From Sphingobium lactosutens (GTDB lineage Bacteria; Pseudomonadota; Alphaproteobacteria; Sphingomonadales; Sphingomonadaceae), in the NCBI RefSeq assembly GCF_013393185.1, contig NZ_QJQX01000037.1, positions 124,001-188,000 of the forward strand: 64,000 bases of DNA, read 5' to 3'. Below, in pieces: positions 7,890 to 16,359 of this stretch; position 1 is the first letter of the stretch, and each line of letters begins with the position of its first letter. The notes under the pieces are model-generated. The model was not told the DNA's origin. It searched no databases and saw nothing but the letters and a program-made list of their open reading frames with translations. A program made the translations under genes and the position numbers.

Positions 7890-8729
7890 CTATCGGCACA
7901 GATGCATGAAATCCCGTTCATAGCTTTTGAGATGCGCGCCGCCGTCGATATAGAGGGTCTGCCCGGTCACGGCGGTGGCGTTCGCCAGATAGACTACCGC
8001 CTGCGCAATTTCCTCCGCCTGCGGTAGCCGGCCAAGCGGCATCATCGCACCCAGCTTCTCCATCTGCGCCTCGTCATAATCGGGCGTCGCGATAGTCAGG
8101 CCCGGCGCGACCGCATTGACCCGGATCTTGGGCGCCAGGCTGTTGGCGCTGGTGCGGGTCAGGCCGGCAAGCGCCAGCTTGGAGAGGGTATAGGCCAGTT
8201 GGTCGGCATGGGGATGATCGATGCGCTGGTCGAGAATGTTGATGATGCAGCGATCACCCACCCCCGCCGGCACGGTTGCGAACGCCTTTGTCAACATGGT
8301 CGGCGCCGCGCAGTTCACCGCGTAATGACGCATCAGATCGTCCGCGCTCACCGTTTCCAGACGGTCCTGACCGAAGATGGCGGCGCTGTTGACCAGGATG
8401 TCGGGTGGGCGGCCGAAACGCTCCGCCACCATCGCCACCAGTTCCTCCGCACCTTCCGGATCGGCGAAGTCGACGACGAAACCATCCCATTCCGTCCCCT
8501 CCTCCTCCAGCGTCAGCGCCAGATGGGAATCGAGCCGCGTGTCATGGCTGCCATGGATGGCGAGCGAATGGCCAGCTTTCGCCAAAGCCGACGCGATGAC
8601 GCCGCCCAGCCGCCGATGTCCGCCGGTGACGAGTGCAAGACGCTTCTGCGCCAAGGGCGCACCGACCGGCTTTGCATCGCCGCGCGCCTTGCCCAGCGGT
8701 CGATAGGCGGGTTCGTCCCCTTCGTTCAT
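7890..8729 (-). CDS. Pteridine-reductase/FolM-like SDR oxidoreductase
   Basis: A 279-residue short-chain dehydrogenase. The cofactor motif is TGGHRRLG (residues 35-42), the TGxxxRxG form of NADPH-dependent pteridine reductases rather than the usual TGxxxGxG. The catalytic Ser of ordinary SDRs is replaced by Asp: D167 lies 13 residues before Y180 and 17 before K184, the same spacing as the Asp-Tyr-Lys set of PTR1. DGGAHL closes the fold. Its start overlaps the folE stop by 4 nt (ATGA), so the two are translationally coupled. Reduction of a pterin such as dihydrobiopterin, dihydromonapterin or dihydrofolate is inferred; the exact substrate is open. The first ~30 residues are an unconserved-looking extension. 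Confidence 0.82.
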   Translation of the reverse strand: MNEGDEPAYRPLGKARGDAKPVGAPLAQKRLALVTGGHRRLGGVIASALAKAGHSLAIHGSHDTRLDSHLALTLEEEGTEWDGFVVDFADPEGAEELVAMVAERFGRPPDILVNSAAIFGQDRLETVSADDLMRHYAVNCAAPTMLTKAFATVPAGVGDRCIINILDQRIDHPHADQLAYTLSKLALAGLTRTSANSLAPKIRVNAVAPGLTIATPDYDEAQMEKLGAMMPLGRLPQAEEIAQAVVYLANATAVTGQTLYIDGGAHLKSYERDFMHLCR

Positions 8730-9331
8730 GAGGCGATGAGCTTCAGCACTTCCTCGCGCGACTTTTCATCATCGCGGAACACGCCCAGCATGCGGCTGGT
8801 CTTCATGATGACGTTGGGCGTGCGCACGCCGCGCCCCGTCATGCAGCCATGGGTGGCCTCGATGACGACGGCAACGCCCTGGGGTTTCAGATTTTCCCAG
8901 ATGCAGTTGGCGACTTCGGAGGTCAGCCGTTCCTGCACCTGCAAGCGGTTGGCGTAAGCATGAAGCACGCGGGCAAGCTTCGATATGCCCACCACATATT
9001 GGCCGGGCAGATAGGCAATGTGCGCGCGGCCGACGATCGGCGCCATATGATGTTCGCAATGCGACTGGAAGGGTATGTCCTTCAACAGCACGACATCATC
9101 ATAGCCGCCCACTTCATGGAAGATGCGCGAAAGATGATAGGCCGGGTCGTCGCCATAGCCGCGGCAATATTCCTTCCACGCGCGCGCCACCCGCTCGGGC
9201 GTTTCGAGCAGTCCTTCGCGTTCGGGCGCGTCACCGGCCCAGCGGATCAGCGTGCGGATCGCTTCGCTGACGTTGGCGGGAACCGGCTCCTTGCCTTCGC
9301 CAACGGTTTCGGCATCGAGGTCATATGCCAT
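8726..9331 (-). CDS. folE: GTP cyclohydrolase I
   Basis: A 201-residue enzyme that converts GTP to 7,8-dihydroneopterin triphosphate, the entry to folate and pterin synthesis. Zinc ligands C92 and H95 (SHCEHHMAPI) and C163 (HGCMTGRG) keep the 71-residue spacing of C110 and C181 in E. coli FolE. PERVARAW and RLQVQERLT are family motifs. An in-frame GTG lies four codons upstream, but the ATG at 9331 has the better spacing to AAGGAG. It is co-transcribed with the overlapping pteridine-reductase-like gene. Confidence 0.95.
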   Translation of the reverse strand: MAYDLDAETVGEGKEPVPANVSEAIRTLIRWAGDAPEREGLLETPERVARAWKEYCRGYGDDPAYHLSRIFHEVGGYDDVVLLKDIPFQSHCEHHMAPIVGRAHIAYLPGQYVVGISKLARVLHAYANRLQVQERLTSEVANCIWENLKPQGVAVVIEATHGCMTGRGVRTPNVIMKTSRMLGVFRDDEKSREEVLKLIAS

Positions 9332-9486
9332 GGACAGGGCCACTCCTTATGCTGTTGGCCCCGCATATGGCGACTCGGTTCCGCTATGGCCAGCCCTTTT
9401 GGCCCCGCTGGACACAAGATCGCGGTGGTGGCAAATCGGAGCAAAAGGGATCGCAAAGAAAATAATGCCAGTCCGTTTTATACGTC

Positions 9487-10086
9487 ATGCGTACTGAACG
9501 TATCGCGGCCGTCCTGCTCGCCGCCGGTACCTCGTCCCGTTTCGGCGAGGAAGACAAGTTGATGGCGGAGCTGCGCGGCAAGCCGGTGGCGGCCCATACG
9601 CTCGAAACGGTGGCGTCGATGGCCTTCGCCGAACTGGTCGCGGTCGTGCGCCCGATCGAACTGGCGCCGGTGATTCATCGCAAGCTCGATCGGCGCGGCT
9701 ATACCATATTGGTGAACGACCAGCCCGAAGACGGCATATCAGGCAGCATCATCCGCGCCGTCGAACATGTCATGCCCAATAACAGGATACGCGGGATCCT
9801 GATCTGCCTGGCCGATATGCCCGATGTGCCACCCAGCCATTACAACCGCATCTGCCTGGCGGCGGAGGACATCCGTTCCGTGGTGGCCAGCACCGACAGC
9901 TTCTCCTCCTCCCCGCCCGCCTTCATCGGCCGCAAGCATTTCCCCGAACTGTTGGCGCTGAAAGGCGATCAGGGCGCGCGGGCGCTGCTGAGCCATGGCA
10001 TCCAGATCGAGACGACCGGCGCGATCCTTCACGATATCGATACGCCCGAGGATCTGACGGGCGGCCGGCCGGTGACACCGGCCTAG
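9487..10086 (+). CDS. MobA/MocA-like nucleotidyltransferase
   Basis: A 199-residue nucleotidyltransferase with the N-terminal signature LLAAGTSSRFGEEDKLMAE (residues 10-28) and the metal-binding CLADMPDVP near residue 115. These fit the molybdenum cofactor cytidylyl- or guanylyltransferase family (MocA/MobA), which load CTP or GTP onto molybdopterin. No molybdoenzyme gene is adjacent, but moaD and moaE are 33 kb away in this window. An internal run of serines (SFSSSPPAF) precedes the conserved PAFIGRKHF. It is divergent from folE and convergent with the MFS gene. The exact nucleotide is not decidable. Confidence 0.75.
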   Translation: MRTERIAAVLLAAGTSSRFGEEDKLMAELRGKPVAAHTLETVASMAFAELVAVVRPIELAPVIHRKLDRRGYTILVNDQPEDGISGSIIRAVEHVMPNNRIRGILICLADMPDVPPSHYNRICLAAEDIRSVVASTDSFSSSPPAFIGRKHFPELLALKGDQGARALLSHGIQIETTGAILHDIDTPEDLTGGRPVTPA

Positions 10087-10090
10087 CAGC

Positions 10091-11761
10091 TTAGCTGGAT
10101 CGGGTGGGATCGGTCAGGCCGTCGCCCATTTCTCGGGCGTCGGGAGCGCGGCTGATCGGCAGCGATCCGGTCTGCCGTTCCAGGCGGCGGTGCACCACCG
10201 GCGCATCGGGGCCGGCATGCAGCGCGTGAATCGCCTCGCTGTTGGCGATGTCGGCGATGGTCCGCCGCTGATTGTGGCGCACATAGTCGAGCCAGGTCGA
10301 CACATGATAGCGCTCGACCCACAGGTCCGCTTCGCCAAGGTCGCGCAGCAACTGCCAGCCATGGGCGCCGTCGCGGCGGCGGATGCGGCGGCGCTCGCTC
10401 ATGGCGGTGAGGAAGGGCACGACCGATCCGGGCGGGATGCGATATTCGATGGTGATGACGATCGGTCCGCTGCGCGGCTCGACCGGGACGGCAGTGTCCG
10501 GCTCATGCCAGTCGTCGCGCGGATCGAGATTGTCGTTGCCGGTCTGCGGCAGCGGACGCCAGAAGCCCAGCATCGCCGCGACGAACTGGGCCGAGGCGGC
10601 GGCATAGAGGCCAGCGACGACGCCATGATGTTCCGCCACCCAGCCGAACAGCCAGGCGCCGCCGGCCATGCCGCCAAAGGCGATCATCTGGTAGAGCGCG
10701 ACCGCGCGCGCCACGACCCAGCGCGGCGCGGACATCTGGACGGATACGTTGAAGGTGGAGAGCGCCAGCACCCAGCCCGATCCGGCCAGCATATAGCCCA
10801 GGATCGCCAAGGCCAGCCAATGGCTGGCGCCCGTAAGAGCCGTCCCCAGCGCGAGCGCCAGCGCAGCACAGCGGACGATCGTCTCGATCGAGAAGCGCGC
10901 GCGCAGATTGCGGCTGGACAGCGCGCCCAATACCGCACCGATGCCGAACGCCCCGCTGGTAATGCCGAAGGTCAGCGCCCCTCCACCCAGCACGTCCCGC
11001 GCGACCAGCGGCATCAGGGCGGACACGGCAGCGGCGCCGATGCCGAAGGCGCCGGCACGCAACAGCACCAGCTTGATCTTCGGCGACGCGGACACATAGC
11101 CGACGCCCGCGACCATGGCGACGCCGAGCCGCTCTCGCGGCAACAGCTTGGGCGGCAGGTTCGGCCGCCAGCGCGCCAGCACGACGAGCAGGCCGACATA
11201 GCTGAGCGCATTGGTCAGGAACGCCGCCGCCGCACCCGCCGCCGCGACGATGACGCCGCCCAGCGCCGGACCGACGCTGCGCGCCAGATTGAACCCCATC
11301 GAGTTCATCGCGACCGCGCTGGGCAGGAGCGTGCGGGGCACCATGTCGCCGACCGAAGCCTGCCATGCCGGGCCGTTGATCGCCGTCGCGCAGCCGAGCA
11401 GGAAGGTGAAGCCCAGCAGCAGCCAGGGCGTCATCAGCCCCGTCCAGGCAGTGATCGCGAGCAGCGCCGACGTCAGCAGCATCGCGCACTGGCAGGCGAT
11501 CATCACCTTGCGCCGGTCGAGATTGTCGGCGACCGCCCCGGCCCAGAGCGACAGCAGCATGATCGGCAGCGTCGTCGCCGCCGGCACCAGCGCGATCAGC
11601 AGCGGCGAGGCCGAGAGCGACGTCATCATCCAGGCCGCACCGACCGACTGGATCAAGCCGCCGAAGTTGGACGCAAGGCTGGCGGTCCAGATGGCGCGAA
11701 AGGTGGGAATGGAGAAAGGTGACGGGGATTTCTGGGTCGGGGCTTGGGTCACGCTGTCCAT
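10091..11761 (-). CDS. MFS transporter with C-terminal ABM-like domain
   Basis: A 556-residue inner-membrane protein. Residues ~15-410 form a 12-helix major facilitator of the MFS_3 (EntS-like exporter) type, with the cytoplasmic loop signature GAVADNLDRRKVM. About 135 residues follow the last helix, starting near VITIEYRIPPGSVVPF, and resemble the antibiotic-biosynthesis-monooxygenase-like (ferredoxin-like) domain found on many MFS_3 members. The cargo is unknown; relatives export siderophores or drugs, or serve unknown roles. No tight operon partner exists. The start at 11761 gives a short polar N-terminus before helix 1. Confidence 0.8.
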   Translation of the reverse strand: MDSVTQAPTQKSPSPFSIPTFRAIWTASLASNFGGLIQSVGAAWMMTSLSASPLLIALVPAATTLPIMLLSLWAGAVADNLDRRKVMIACQCAMLLTSALLAITAWTGLMTPWLLLGFTFLLGCATAINGPAWQASVGDMVPRTLLPSAVAMNSMGFNLARSVGPALGGVIVAAAGAAAAFLTNALSYVGLLVVLARWRPNLPPKLLPRERLGVAMVAGVGYVSASPKIKLVLLRAGAFGIGAAAVSALMPLVARDVLGGGALTFGITSGAFGIGAVLGALSSRNLRARFSIETIVRCAALALALGTALTGASHWLALAILGYMLAGSGWVLALSTFNVSVQMSAPRWVVARAVALYQMIAFGGMAGGAWLFGWVAEHHGVVAGLYAAASAQFVAAMLGFWRPLPQTGNDNLDPRDDWHEPDTAVPVEPRSGPIVITIEYRIPPGSVVPFLTAMSERRRIRRRDGAHGWQLLRDLGEADLWVERYHVSTWLDYVRHNQRRTIADIANSEAIHALHAGPDAPVVHRRLERQTGSLPISRAPDAREMGDGLTDPTRSS

Positions 11762-11800
11762 AGGGGGGATATAGACCCCATGACCGAAGGCGCAACGCTT

Positions 11801-12535
11801 CTATACGGTGCCGGTTCGCAATGCCTGCGCCCAGTCTGGGCGTCCGCGCATATCCGCAAGCCGCGCCGCCGCTTCCCCGTCATAGCGGATTGCGACGATC
11901 TCCGCCGTCCAGCCGGTCGCGCCCTGTTCCACGATCGCATAGCGGGCATGGGGCGATCCGGTCTCCACCTTGTGCGGGACTGGCTTGTCGTCATCATAGG
12001 CAGGCAGGCCGACGCTGCCCGGATTGACGATCAGGCCGCCGCCCGGCCGGCTATGGATGCGTGGGACATGAGTATGGCCGCACAGGATCAGCGGCGCGTC
12101 GACGCCCCCTGCCCGGTCCTCCACCTCCGATGCCGTGGCGGCCCGCAGCTTGTCGCCCTCGATGGTTTCGAGGAAATAGACGAGATCGCTGTCCGGCGAT
12201 CCATGGACCATAAGCAACTCTTCGGTCAGCCAGAGTTGATCCGGCAGACCGGCGATCCAGTCGCGATGACGGGGTTGCAGGACGGAATGCGCATAGGCGT
12301 CGGACTGACCCATCGCTTCCGGCGCAAGGGTCAGCAGTTGGCGCTCATGATTGCCGCGGATTGTCGGCAGGTCGAGCGCCATCAGCCGGTCGGCAGTTTC
12401 GCACGGAAGCAGCGGTCCCGAAAGGATATCGCCCAGATTGACGATGCGGTCGACAGCATGCGTCGCAATGTCCGCCAGCACGGCGTCAAGAGCAATCAGA
12501 TTGCCATGAATGTCGGACAGGACGGCGATGCGCAT
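11801..12535 (-). CDS. Metallophosphoesterase
   Basis: A 244-residue calcineurin-like phosphoesterase of the YfcE/MJ0936 type. Metal-binding motifs in order are LSDIHGN (near residue 7), NLGDILSG, IRGNHE, VHGSP and CGHTHVPRI, followed by IVNPGSVG. Such proteins hydrolyse phosphodiesters in vitro; the cellular substrate is unknown. The frame extends 56 residues upstream but those residues are not family-like, so the ATG at 12535 is used; MAFRAM five codons earlier is an alternative. It is convergent with nothing and divergent from the fad operon. Confidence 0.82.
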   Translation of the reverse strand: MRIAVLSDIHGNLIALDAVLADIATHAVDRIVNLGDILSGPLLPCETADRLMALDLPTIRGNHERQLLTLAPEAMGQSDAYAHSVLQPRHRDWIAGLPDQLWLTEELLMVHGSPDSDLVYFLETIEGDKLRAATASEVEDRAGGVDAPLILCGHTHVPRIHSRPGGGLIVNPGSVGLPAYDDDKPVPHKVETGSPHARYAIVEQGATGWTAEIVAIRYDGEAAARLADMRGRPDWAQALRTGTV

Positions 12536-12676
12536 GGCCCTGAATGCCATGGGGATTCGCGCGATAAAAGAGGGTAAAGCCGACAACGATCTGGACAGTC
12601 GCGGCGCGTTTTGCATCAATGGCTTGCGACTGCCGCTACGGCAGGGCTGACGCGGCGAACGGATCGCAATAGAGAC

Positions 12677-12704
12677 TTGCACTTTACGTAAACGTAAATA
12701 CATT
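12677..12704 (+). promoter_or_regulatory. fad operon promoter with embedded MerR-type operator
   Basis: TTGCAC (12677-12682) and TACATT (12699-12704) look like -35 and -10 boxes 16 bp apart. The spacer is filled exactly by TTTACGTAAACGTAAA, whose ends TTTACG and CGTAAA are perfect inverted repeats. Operators inside a promoter spacer are typical of MerR-family regulators, and the motif resembles that described for LiuR-type regulators of acyl-CoA catabolism (recalled, not searched). It lies 57 nt before the thiolase ATG. Confidence 0.6.
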
Positions 12705-12760
12705 CACGGCAGCATCTCATGAATGTGGCGAAACGCCGGAATGACCCCCACGGAGAGGGA

Positions 12761-13975
12761 ATGAACATGGAAGCCTATATTTACGACGCCGTCCGGACGC
12801 CCCGTGGCCGGGGCAAGGCCGACGGGTCGCTGCACGAAATCACCCCGATCCAGCTGGCGACACAGGTGCTGGAGGCGGTGCGCGATCGCAGTCAGATCGA
12901 CACGGCGGACGTGGACGATGTAATTCTGGGCTGCGTAAGTCCGGTGGGCGAACAAGGCGCGGACATTGCTCGCGTCGCCGTGCTGAACGCCGACTATGCG
13001 CAGACCGTGCCGGGCGTGCAGATCAACCGTTTCTGCGCTTCGGGTCTGGAAGCGGTGAACATGGCTGCCGCCAAGGTCTATTCGGGCGAAGCGATGTTCG
13101 CGATCGGCGGCGGCGTCGAATCGATGAGCCGCGTGCCGATGGCGTCGGACGGCGGCGCCTGGGCGATGGACCCGGCGGTCGCGTACAAGACCTATTTCGC
13201 GCCGCAGGGCATTGGCGCCGACGTGATCGCCACCAAGTTCGGCATCAGCCGCGACGACGCGGACGCTTACGCCGTGGAAAGCCAGAAGCGCGCCAAGCAG
13301 GCCTGGGACGAGGGCCGGTTCAGGAAGTCGATCGTGCCGGTGAAGGACGTGATCGGCAGCATCGTGCTGGACCATGACGAACATATGCGCCCCGATGCGA
13401 CGATGCAGTCGCTCGGCGCGCTGAAGCCGAGCTTCACCGCACTGGGCGAGGAGATGCCGGGCTTCGACACCGTCGCCCTGCTCCGCTATCCCGAACTGGA
13501 GAAGGTCAACCATATCCACCATGCCGGCAACAGCAGCGGCATCGTCGACGGCGCGGCGGCCGTGCTGGTCGGCAACAAGGAGATGGGCGAGAAATATGGC
13601 CTGAAGCCCCGCGCGAAGATCAAGGCGATGGCATCGATCGGGTCGGAGCCGCTCATCATGCTGACCGGGCCGGAGTTCGTCGCGGGCAAGCTGCTGGCGC
13701 GGGCGGGCATGACGCAGGCCGACATCGACCTGTGGGAACTGAACGAGGCCTTCGCCTCGGTCGTGCTGCGCTACATGCAGGCGATGGACCTCGACCATAG
13801 CAAGATCAACGTCAATGGCGGCGCGATCGCCATGGGCCATCCGCTGGGCGCGACCGGCGCGATGGTGCTGGGCACGGCGCTGGATGAACTGGAGCGTTCC
13901 GGCAAGGGCACCGCGCTCATCAACCTGTGCGTCGGCGCGGGCATGGGCACTGGCATCATCATCGAGCGCGTTTGA
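12761..13975 (+). CDS. fadA: Acetyl-CoA C-acyltransferase (thiolase)
   Basis: A 404-residue thiolase that cleaves 3-ketoacyl-CoA with CoA in beta-oxidation. The nucleophile C92 is in [13 protein letters not shown]360 in [10 protein letters not shown] and the second active cysteine C390 in [16 protein letters not shown] and the length fit the FadA/FadI family. The ATG at 12761 follows CGGAGAGGGA; the frame is open for 14 more codons, running back toward the promoter. fadB follows after a palindromic repeat, and the pair forms the trifunctional degradation module. Whether it prefers long or short chains is not visible. Confidence 0.92.
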   Translation: MNMEAYIYDAVRTPRGRGKADGSLHEITPIQLATQVLEAVRDRSQIDTADVDDVILGCVSPVGEQGADIARVAVLNADYAQTVPGVQINRFCASGLEAVNMAAAKVYSGEAMFAIGGGVESMSRVPMASDGGAWAMDPAVAYKTYFAPQGIGADVIATKFGISRDDADAYAVESQKRAKQAWDEGRFRKSIVPVKDVIGSIVLDHDEHMRPDATMQSLGALKPSFTALGEEMPGFDTVALLRYPELEKVNHIHHAGNSSGIVDGAAAVLVGNKEMGEKYGLKPRAKIKAMASIGSEPLIMLTGPEFVAGKLLARAGMTQADIDLWELNEAFASVVLRYMQAMDLDHSKINVNGGAIAMGHPLGATGAMVLGTALDELERSGKGTALINLCVGAGMGTGIIIERV

Positions 13976-13989
13976 AACAAAAATAAAAT

Positions 13990-14090
13990 CCGTTCGTGCT
14001 GAGTAGGGACTGAGCTTGTCGAAGTCCCGTATCTAAGCACCCTTCGATACGCCATTTCGGCTTCGCTCAATGGCTACTCAGGACGAACGG
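13990..14090. repeat. REP-like palindromic repeat, family B, copy 1
   Basis: A 101-bp element whose ends CCGTTCGT...CTGAGTAG and CTACTCAG...ACGAACGG are long inverted repeats. A second inner pair, GGGACT and AGTCCC, is also visible. It occupies most of the 139-nt gap between fadA and fadB and resembles copies at 18541 and 62406. Confidence 0.8.
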
Positions 14091-14114
14091 ATGTTGGGAA
14101 AGGTAGCCATACCA

Positions 14115-16292
14115 ATGAATACCATCAACTTCGACATCGACGCCGACGGCATCGCCACCCTGACCATCGACGTGCCCGACCAGTCGATGAACGTCATCGG
14201 CCCCGACTTCCTGGCCGACCTGGATGCCGCGATCACGCGCATCGCGTCGGAAGAGGCCATCAAGGGCGCGGTCATCGCATCGGGCAAGGACAGCGGCTTC
14301 ATGGCCGGCATGGACCTCAAATATTTCGGCTCGATGCTGGCGAGCGAAGGCGGCGAGCGCCCTGCTCCGGCCGCGATCTTCGACAAGCTGTTCGTGCTGA
14401 ACGCCCTGTTCCGCCGCCTTGAAACCAGCGGCAAGCCCATCGCCTGCGCGATCGAGGGCACCTGCGTCGGCGGCGGGTTCGAACTGGCGCTGGCCTGCCA
14501 TCGCCGCTTCGTCGGCGACAGCCCCAAGACGCAGTTGGGCCTGCCCGAAATCCTGATCGGCCTGTTCCCCGGCGGCGGCGGGTCGCAGCGCCTGCCGCGC
14601 ATCATCGGTGTGCAGGCCGCGCTGATGTACATGCTTCAGGGCAAGCTGTTCCGCCCGGCCGAAGCCGCGATGCTGAAGGTCGTGGACGGCGTGGTGCCGC
14701 AGGGCACGGCTGTTGCGGCGGCGAAGGAATGGGTGAGAGCAAATCCGACCGCTTATGCCCAGCCATGGGACGTGAAGGGCTATAAGGTGCCGGGCGGCGC
14801 GGGCGGTTTCAATCCCGCTTTCGTGCAGACTATGGCGGGCGCGCTGCCGATGACGCTGAAGCAGACCCAGCGCAACATGAACGCACCCATCGCTTTGCTG
14901 TCGGCGGTCTATGAAGGCATCACCCTGCCGATGGACCGCGCGATCCGGGTGGAGAGCAAATATTTCGCCAAGGTCGCCGCCGACCCGCAGGCGTCGAACA
15001 TGATCCGCACCCTCTTCGTCAACAAGCAGGCCGCCGAGCGCGGCGCGCGCCGTCCGAAGGATCAGCCCAAGGCGCCGACGACCAAGCTGGCCATGCTGGG
15101 CGCGGGCATGATGGGCGCGGGCATCGCCACCGTCGCGGCCCAGGCCGGGATCGAGGTCGTGCTGTTCGACCGCGATCAGGCCTATGCCGAAAAGGGCAAG
15201 TCGCATGTCGAGGAGGTGCTGAAAAAGCGGCTCGGCAAGGGCATGACGCCCGAGAAGATGGCCGCCACCCTCGCCCGCGTGACGCCGACCACCGACTATG
15301 CCGCGCTGGCCGGCGCCGACTTCGTGATCGAGGCGGTGTTCGAGGATGTGAGCATCAAGGCGGAAGTCACGAAAAAGGTGGAAGAAGTGCTGGGCGCGGA
15401 CACCATCTTTGGGTCCAACACCTCCACCCTGCCTATTACGAAGCTGGCGCAGGCATGGAGCAAGCCCGAAAATTTCATCGGCGTCCATTTCTTCTCGCCG
15501 GTCGAGAAGATGCCTCTGGTGGAGATCATCCTGGGTGAAAAGACCGGCCCTGCCGCCATCGCCAAGGCGCTGGATTTCGTCGCTCAGATCAAGAAAACGC
15601 CGATCGTCGTCCATGACAGCCGCGGCTTCTACACCTCGCGCAGTTTCGGCACCTATGTGCAGGAAGGCGCGGAACTGGTCGGCGAAGGCGTCAATCCGGC
15701 GCTGATCGAAAATGCGGGCAAGCAGCTCGGCATGCCGACCGGCCCGCTCGCCGTCAGCGACGAAGTGTCGATCGAACTGGGCGTCAAGATCATGACGGCG
15801 GCCAAGAAGGAACTGGACGACGCCTATGTGCCGCAGGGATCTGACGACATCATGGTCAGGATGGTCGACGCCGGACGGCTGGGCCGCAAGAATGGCAAGG
15901 GCTGGTATGACTATCCCGAAGGCGGGAAGAAGCATCTGTCGCCGGTGCTGGGCGAAATGTTCCCCCGCGCAGCGGAGCAGCCCAGCGTGGAAGCGGTCAA
16001 GGAGCGCCTGCTCTATCGCCAGCTGATCGAATGCGCCCGCTGCTTCGAGGAAGGCGTGCTGGAAACGCCCGAGGATGGCGACATCGGCGCGATCTTCGGC
16101 TGGGGCTTTGCGCCCTATACCGGCGGCCCGTTCAGCCATATGGACACGGTCGGCATCGCCCATGTCGTGACCGTGCTGGACAGGCTGGCGGCGGCGCATG
16201 GTCCCCGCTTCGCACCCACAGCACAGCTGCAAGAGATGGCTGCCAACGGCGCGACCTTCTATCGCCCCGTTCCGTCCCGCGCCGCAGCATGA
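14115..16292 (+). CDS. fadB: Fatty-acid oxidation complex alpha subunit (enoyl-CoA hydratase / 3-hydroxyacyl-CoA dehydrogenase)
   Basis: A 725-residue bifunctional enzyme. The N-terminal crotonase domain (about residues 1-190) shows GFMAGMDLKYFG, CVGGGFELALACH and FPGGGGSQRLPR. The NAD-binding 3-hydroxyacyl-CoA dehydrogenase part begins near residue 325 with LGAGMMGAGIA and contains GVHFFSPVEKMPLVE. Two C-terminal helical domains follow (RGFYTSR, NGKGWYDYPEGG). The start MNTINFDIDA at 14115 is preferred. An upstream in-frame ATG at 14070 lies inside the palindromic repeat and is rejected. It acts with the thiolase 139 nt upstream, and is followed by a strong terminator. Confidence 0.95.
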   Translation: MNTINFDIDADGIATLTIDVPDQSMNVIGPDFLADLDAAITRIASEEAIKGAVIASGKDSGFMAGMDLKYFGSMLASEGGERPAPAAIFDKLFVLNALFRRLETSGKPIACAIEGTCVGGGFELALACHRRFVGDSPKTQLGLPEILIGLFPGGGGSQRLPRIIGVQAALMYMLQGKLFRPAEAAMLKVVDGVVPQGTAVAAAKEWVRANPTAYAQPWDVKGYKVPGGAGGFNPAFVQTMAGALPMTLKQTQRNMNAPIALLSAVYEGITLPMDRAIRVESKYFAKVAADPQASNMIRTLFVNKQAAERGARRPKDQPKAPTTKLAMLGAGMMGAGIATVAAQAGIEVVLFDRDQAYAEKGKSHVEEVLKKRLGKGMTPEKMAATLARVTPTTDYAALAGADFVIEAVFEDVSIKAEVTKKVEEVLGADTIFGSNTSTLPITKLAQAWSKPENFIGVHFFSPVEKMPLVEIILGEKTGPAAIAKALDFVAQIKKTPIVVHDSRGFYTSRSFGTYVQEGAELVGEGVNPALIENAGKQLGMPTGPLAVSDEVSIELGVKIMTAAKKELDDAYVPQGSDDIMVRMVDAGRLGRKNGKGWYDYPEGGKKHLSPVLGEMFPRAAEQPSVEAVKERLLYRQLIECARCFEEGVLETPEDGDIGAIFGWGFAPYTGGPFSHMDTVGIAHVVTVLDRLAAAHGPRFAPTAQLQEMAANGATFYRPVPSRAAA

Positions 16293-16322
16293 TCGATTTG
16301 TAAATCGTAACGCTTCTGTATT

Positions 16323-16356
16323 AGGTCTTCCCGGACATCTCCGGGGAGACCTTTTT
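16323..16356 (+). terminator. Strong intrinsic terminator after fadB, overlapping galE leader
   Basis: AGGTCTTCCCGGA (16323-16335) pairs with TCCGGGGAGACCT (16340-16352) over 13 bp with one T-G pair, a CATC loop and a TTTTT tract. It ends 3 nt before the galE ATG. The 3' arm contains GGGGAG (16343-16348), the only plausible galE ribosome binding site. Confidence 0.85.
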
Positions 16357-16359
16357 CTT

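Noticed and set aside
14070..14114. Upstream ATG for fadB (15 extra residues)
   Set aside because: It lies inside the palindromic repeat and adds residues not found in the family; the ATG at 14115 fits better.
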